Below are positions 37,938 through 39,896 of a stretch of 39,896 nucleotides of DNA, in pieces. The notes beneath the pieces were generated by a model. The model did not search any database. It had not been told where the DNA came from and saw only the letters and a list, made by a program, of their open reading frames with translations. Every line of letters starts with the position of its first letter. Positions within the stretch are counted from its first letter, which is position 1. Made by a program: the position numbers and the translations under genes. This DNA comes from Mangrovactinospora gilvigrisea. Its GTDB lineage: Bacteria > Actinomycetota > Actinomycetes > Streptomycetales > Streptomycetaceae. The DNA lies in the NCBI RefSeq assembly GCF_001879105.1, contig NZ_MLCF01000014.1, positions 1-39,896 of the forward strand, in the 5' to 3' direction.

Positions 37938-38081
37938 CTGCGGCTGCGGTCTGCAATAGCGTCGGCGGCGGCCGCTACTCGGCACCCGCTACCCGGGCCG
38001 GGGCACTTGAGCTCGGGGCGGGACACAGCTGCTGCGCCCGGCGCCGGCGGCTCGGCCGCGGTGCCATCGGCTGTCGCTGGT

Positions 38082-38582
38082 TCACCAGGTGCCGGGGTCG
38101 CGCACGGCGCCGAGCTGTACCTCGCGTCGGCACTCGCCGCAGTCGGGCAGGCCGTCGATAATGCGGCCCTCCTGCTCCGTCCATCGGAAACCGCACAGCG
38201 CTCTTGGGCCGTCGTCGGGATCGGCGGCGTGGGAGCCGCAGCCGGTCACGTTCCAGGCGATGGTGGCGCGTTTGTCGTAGGGCGCGCACTCGGGCCAGGT
38301 GTAGACGGCGTCGGTGGTGGTGCACCGCATGCGCAGGTCGGGGCCCATCCAACCGCCGCGCTGTCCGTGGGCGAGCGCCCGGTGGGCGGCGTCGACCGCG
38401 TCCGCCAGCTTCTCGAAGGAGGCGTCGTAGTCGTGCATGTGCTCCCACTCGCCGGCCCGCTGGTGGCGCTGCATGGCGCGGAACTCCAGCAGCAGCCGCG
38501 CCAGGTCGTGGTAATGGACGCGGACGGTGTCGTCGGCCGGGTCGTAGCCGTGCGGGTGGGGGCGGGGGGACTTCTTCGGCAT
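38082..38582 (-). CDS. Unknown protein with Cys and His clusters
   Basis: A 166-residue protein that I do not recognise. The N-terminal half is helical and acidic/basic (HYHDLARLLLEFRAMQRHQR; MHDYDASFEKLADAVDAAHR). The second half contains five Cys (RMRCTTTDAVYTWPEC; NVTGCGSHAADPDDG; ALCGFRW; LPDCGECRRE), including a CxxC, consistent with a small zinc-binding fold. GAGGAGG lies six bases before ATG 38582, a strong site. It lies between two toxin-antitoxin pairs, and nothing in the sequence links it to either. Similar orphan proteins are common on actinomycete plasmids and islands. Confidence 0.65.
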   Translation of the reverse strand: MPKKSPRPHPHGYDPADDTVRVHYHDLARLLLEFRAMQRHQRAGEWEHMHDYDASFEKLADAVDAAHRALAHGQRGGWMGPDLRMRCTTTDAVYTWPECAPYDKRATIAWNVTGCGSHAADPDDGPRALCGFRWTEQEGRIIDGLPDCGECRREVQLGAVRDPGTW

Positions 38583-38801
38583 GACGCATCCTCCTCGGTG
38601 ACCGGGGGCTGTCCTGCCCCGGCCGGACAAGGGGCGGACCCCGGGGCGGCGGCACCGTGGCCGCTGCGGCGCGGGCCGGCGGGGGATCGGGAGACCCGGA
38701 CGGCGCGCGGCCCGGGAGCGCCGAGGGTCCCGAGGGGTAGGTGGCGCGGGCCGCTGCGCGCCTGGCGCCCGGGCGGGGCCGATCGCAGCGCCACCGGTTT
38801 T

Positions 38802-38819
38802 ATAATCAGTTTGATAATC
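38802..38819. promoter_or_regulatory. ATAATC direct repeat before VapB-like antitoxin
   Basis: ATAATC occurs at 38802-38807 and 38814-38819, a 12-bp period, in a short AT-rich island with a TATAAT-like -10 word, eight bases before the antitoxin start. A ribbon-helix-helix antitoxin would be expected to bind such tandem sites. Confidence 0.55.
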
Positions 38820-38826
38820 TGGGGGC

Positions 38827-39099
38827 ATGGCTGAGTCCGATGCTGCTGCTGACCGTGCCCGCACGGTCGGTGTGTCCCTGCCCGAAACCGTCATCGAGCA
38901 GATCAAGGGCCGGATCGGGGGCAAGCGTGACTTCTCCCGGTATGTGCGGGAGGCGGTCGAGCACCGCATCCGCATGGAGAACCTGGAGGCCTACCTGGCC
39001 GACCACGAGCGCACGCACGGGCCGATCCCCGAGGAGGCGGTCCGCGCCGCCGAGCGGGAGATGTTCGGCCACGCCGGCACGGCGCAGGACGCCGCGTGA
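38827..39099 (+). CDS. vapB: Ribbon-helix-helix antitoxin (VapB-like)
   Basis: A 90-residue protein. The start carries a ribbon-helix-helix fold (RTVGVSLPETVIEQIKGRIG, then GKRDFSRYVREAVEHRI) and a charged, probably flexible tail that would bind the toxin (YLADHERTHGPIPEEAVRAA). A GGGGG run lies immediately upstream of the ATG. Its stop overlaps the start of the PIN-domain gene by four bases (GTGA), the usual antitoxin-toxin coupling. An ATAATC direct repeat lies just upstream. Confidence 0.85.
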   Translation: MAESDAAADRARTVGVSLPETVIEQIKGRIGGKRDFSRYVREAVEHRIRMENLEAYLADHERTHGPIPEEAVRAAEREMFGHAGTAQDAA

Positions 39100-39503
39100 G
39101 CCAGGCGGTCCTGCTGGATTCCGAGGGGCTCTCGCGCTATCTGCGCGGCACCGGCGACCTGGCGGCGCGGATCGCGGCGGCGCGGCGCCACGACGCCGAG
39201 GTCTACACCTGCGCGATGACGGTGCTCGAGGCGGCCGGCCCGAAGGTCGCGGCGGCCCGGGTCGGGTGGGCCCTTTCGCAGATCGTCATCGAGCCGGTGA
39301 CCGAGGCCGATGCCCGGGCGGCGCACCGGATGCTGACGGCGGCCGGGTTGCACGGGCACAAGTACGCCATCGACGCGGTCCTGGTCGCGCTGGCGCTGCG
39401 CCTGCCGGTTTCGCGTGTGGTCCTACTGACCTCGGATCCGGAGGATCTGACCGTGTTGCTGGGGGAGGACGGGGGTCGGCGGGTGTCGGTGGTTGCGCTG
39501 TAG
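39096..39503 (+). CDS. vapC: PIN-domain toxin (VapC-like)
   Basis: A 135-residue PIN domain, the normal VapC length. Acidic active-site residues are placed: Asp8 in LLDSEG, Glu45 in TVLEA, Asp93 in KYAIDAV and Asp114 in LLTSDPEDL. VapC enzymes are Mg-dependent ribonucleases cutting tRNA or rRNA and stopping growth. The GTG start overlaps the antitoxin stop, so toxin output follows the antitoxin. No sign of damage. Confidence 0.88.
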   Translation: MSQAVLLDSEGLSRYLRGTGDLAARIAAARRHDAEVYTCAMTVLEAAGPKVAAARVGWALSQIVIEPVTEADARAAHRMLTAAGLHGHKYAIDAVLVALALRLPVSRVVLLTSDPEDLTVLLGEDGGRRVSVVAL

Positions 39504-39566
39504 CGTCCGTTTCCCGGGGTGGCGGCTGCGGCGGCAGGAGGGGCACGACTGGGAGGAGGGCGGCTG

Positions 39567-39896
39567 ATGGGTACGGCGAAGAGGCGGGGCGAGACCAGGG
39601 CGCGGATGGTGGCGGTCCAGGCCGCGGCCGGCATCCTGCGCACCGAGCAGGAGAAGGCGGCGGACCGGCACCGGGAGACCGCGGCCGCGGGCGGTTACCG
39701 GATGGCGGAGATCCGCAGGGCTATGGGACTGACCCAGGTGGAGGTCGCGGAGGCGATGGGGACGGTGCAGCACACCGTCTCCCGTATCGAGGACGGGGAG
39801 TTGACCGCCGCGGAGGTCGACACGCTGCGCCGGTACGTCGAGGCGCTGGGGGGCCGGCTGCGGATCGTGGCGGACTTCGGCGACCGGCAGTTCGAT
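39567..39896 (+). CDS. HigA-like XRE antitoxin/regulator (runs off the window)
   Basis: 110 codons from an ATG with a strong GGAGG upstream, to the end of the window. After a helical N-terminus (RARMVAVQAAAGILRTEQEK) comes an XRE HTH with MAEIRRAMGLTQVEVAEAMG and VQHTVSRIEDGE, then EALGGRLRIVADFGD, the beta-strand tail seen in many HigA-type antitoxins. Few codons are probably missing. No toxin gene precedes it: the VapBC pair ends 63 bases upstream. It may therefore be an orphan antitoxin, or its partner lies downstream, outside the window. Confidence 0.7.
   Translation, partial: MGTAKRRGETRARMVAVQAAAGILRTEQEKAADRHRETAAAGGYRMAEIRRAMGLTQVEVAEAMGTVQHTVSRIEDGELTAAEVDTLRRYVEALGGRLRIVADFGDRQFD

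Overview
The window is very GC-rich, with strong G/C bias at third codon positions, frequent GTG starts, Shine-Dalgarno sites of the GGAGG/GAAGG type and at least one TTA codon in a start region. Together with the gene families (MmyB-type and XRE-TPR regulators, F420-type nitroreductase, LamG/RHS proteins, helicases with helicase-associated domains, a secreted allene-oxide-cyclase-like protein) this points to an actinomycete, most likely Streptomyces or a close relative (Kitasatospora, Streptacidiphilus). Broken genes, insertion sequences and toxin-antitoxin pairs dominate, so I read it as an accessory region (chromosome arm, genomic island or large plasmid). No rRNA, tRNA or CRISPR array was seen.

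Layout. 1-3.1 kb: a gene end, a serine-recombinase remnant, an aminoglycoside-phosphotransferase-like gene, a secreted barrel protein behind a repeated CATAGCG motif, and a decayed gene. 3.1-5.3 kb: a P-loop kinase-like gene, a peptidase-like remnant and a drug-type MFS exporter whose second codon is TTA. 5.6-9.1 kb (minus): a DEAH helicase with C-terminal helicase-associated repeats, translationally coupled to an unknown protein. 9.5-11.4 kb: a large GT2 glycosyltransferase closed by a strong hairpin. 11.7-19.6 kb: an unknown charged protein, a 2101-residue RHS protein with three LamG domains, and a small membrane protein that might protect against it.

19.64-25.49 kb is a nested transposon. 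An IS1182-family element with perfect 26-bp terminal repeats is split by a 4.0 kb composite transposon made of two inverted, diverged IS5-like copies. A 5-bp target duplication (CACTG) lets the original transposase frame be rejoined exactly. The cargo is a TetR regulator divergent from a membrane-anchored alpha/beta hydrolase, plus the 3' end of a recQ-like gene.

25.5-32.5 kb is a redox cluster: an MmyB-type regulator, an MFS exporter coupled to an SDR-like protein, broken NmrA-like, DoxX and alcohol-dehydrogenase genes, a second SDR-like gene followed by a cyclophilin-like lipoprotein, a classical SDR and an F420-type nitroreductase. Two near-identical palindromes, one beside the regulator and one upstream of the second SDR gene, suggest one regulon.

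32.8-36.4 kb: a GNAT acetyltransferase, an XRE-TPR regulator divergent from a small Arg/Trp-rich ORF across a repeat-rich intergenic region, and a proline-iminopeptidase-like hydrolase. 36.8-39.9 kb: a dead transposase and a toxin-antitoxin cluster (HigBA-like, VapBC-like and a further HigA-like gene running off the end) with an unknown Cys/His protein between them.
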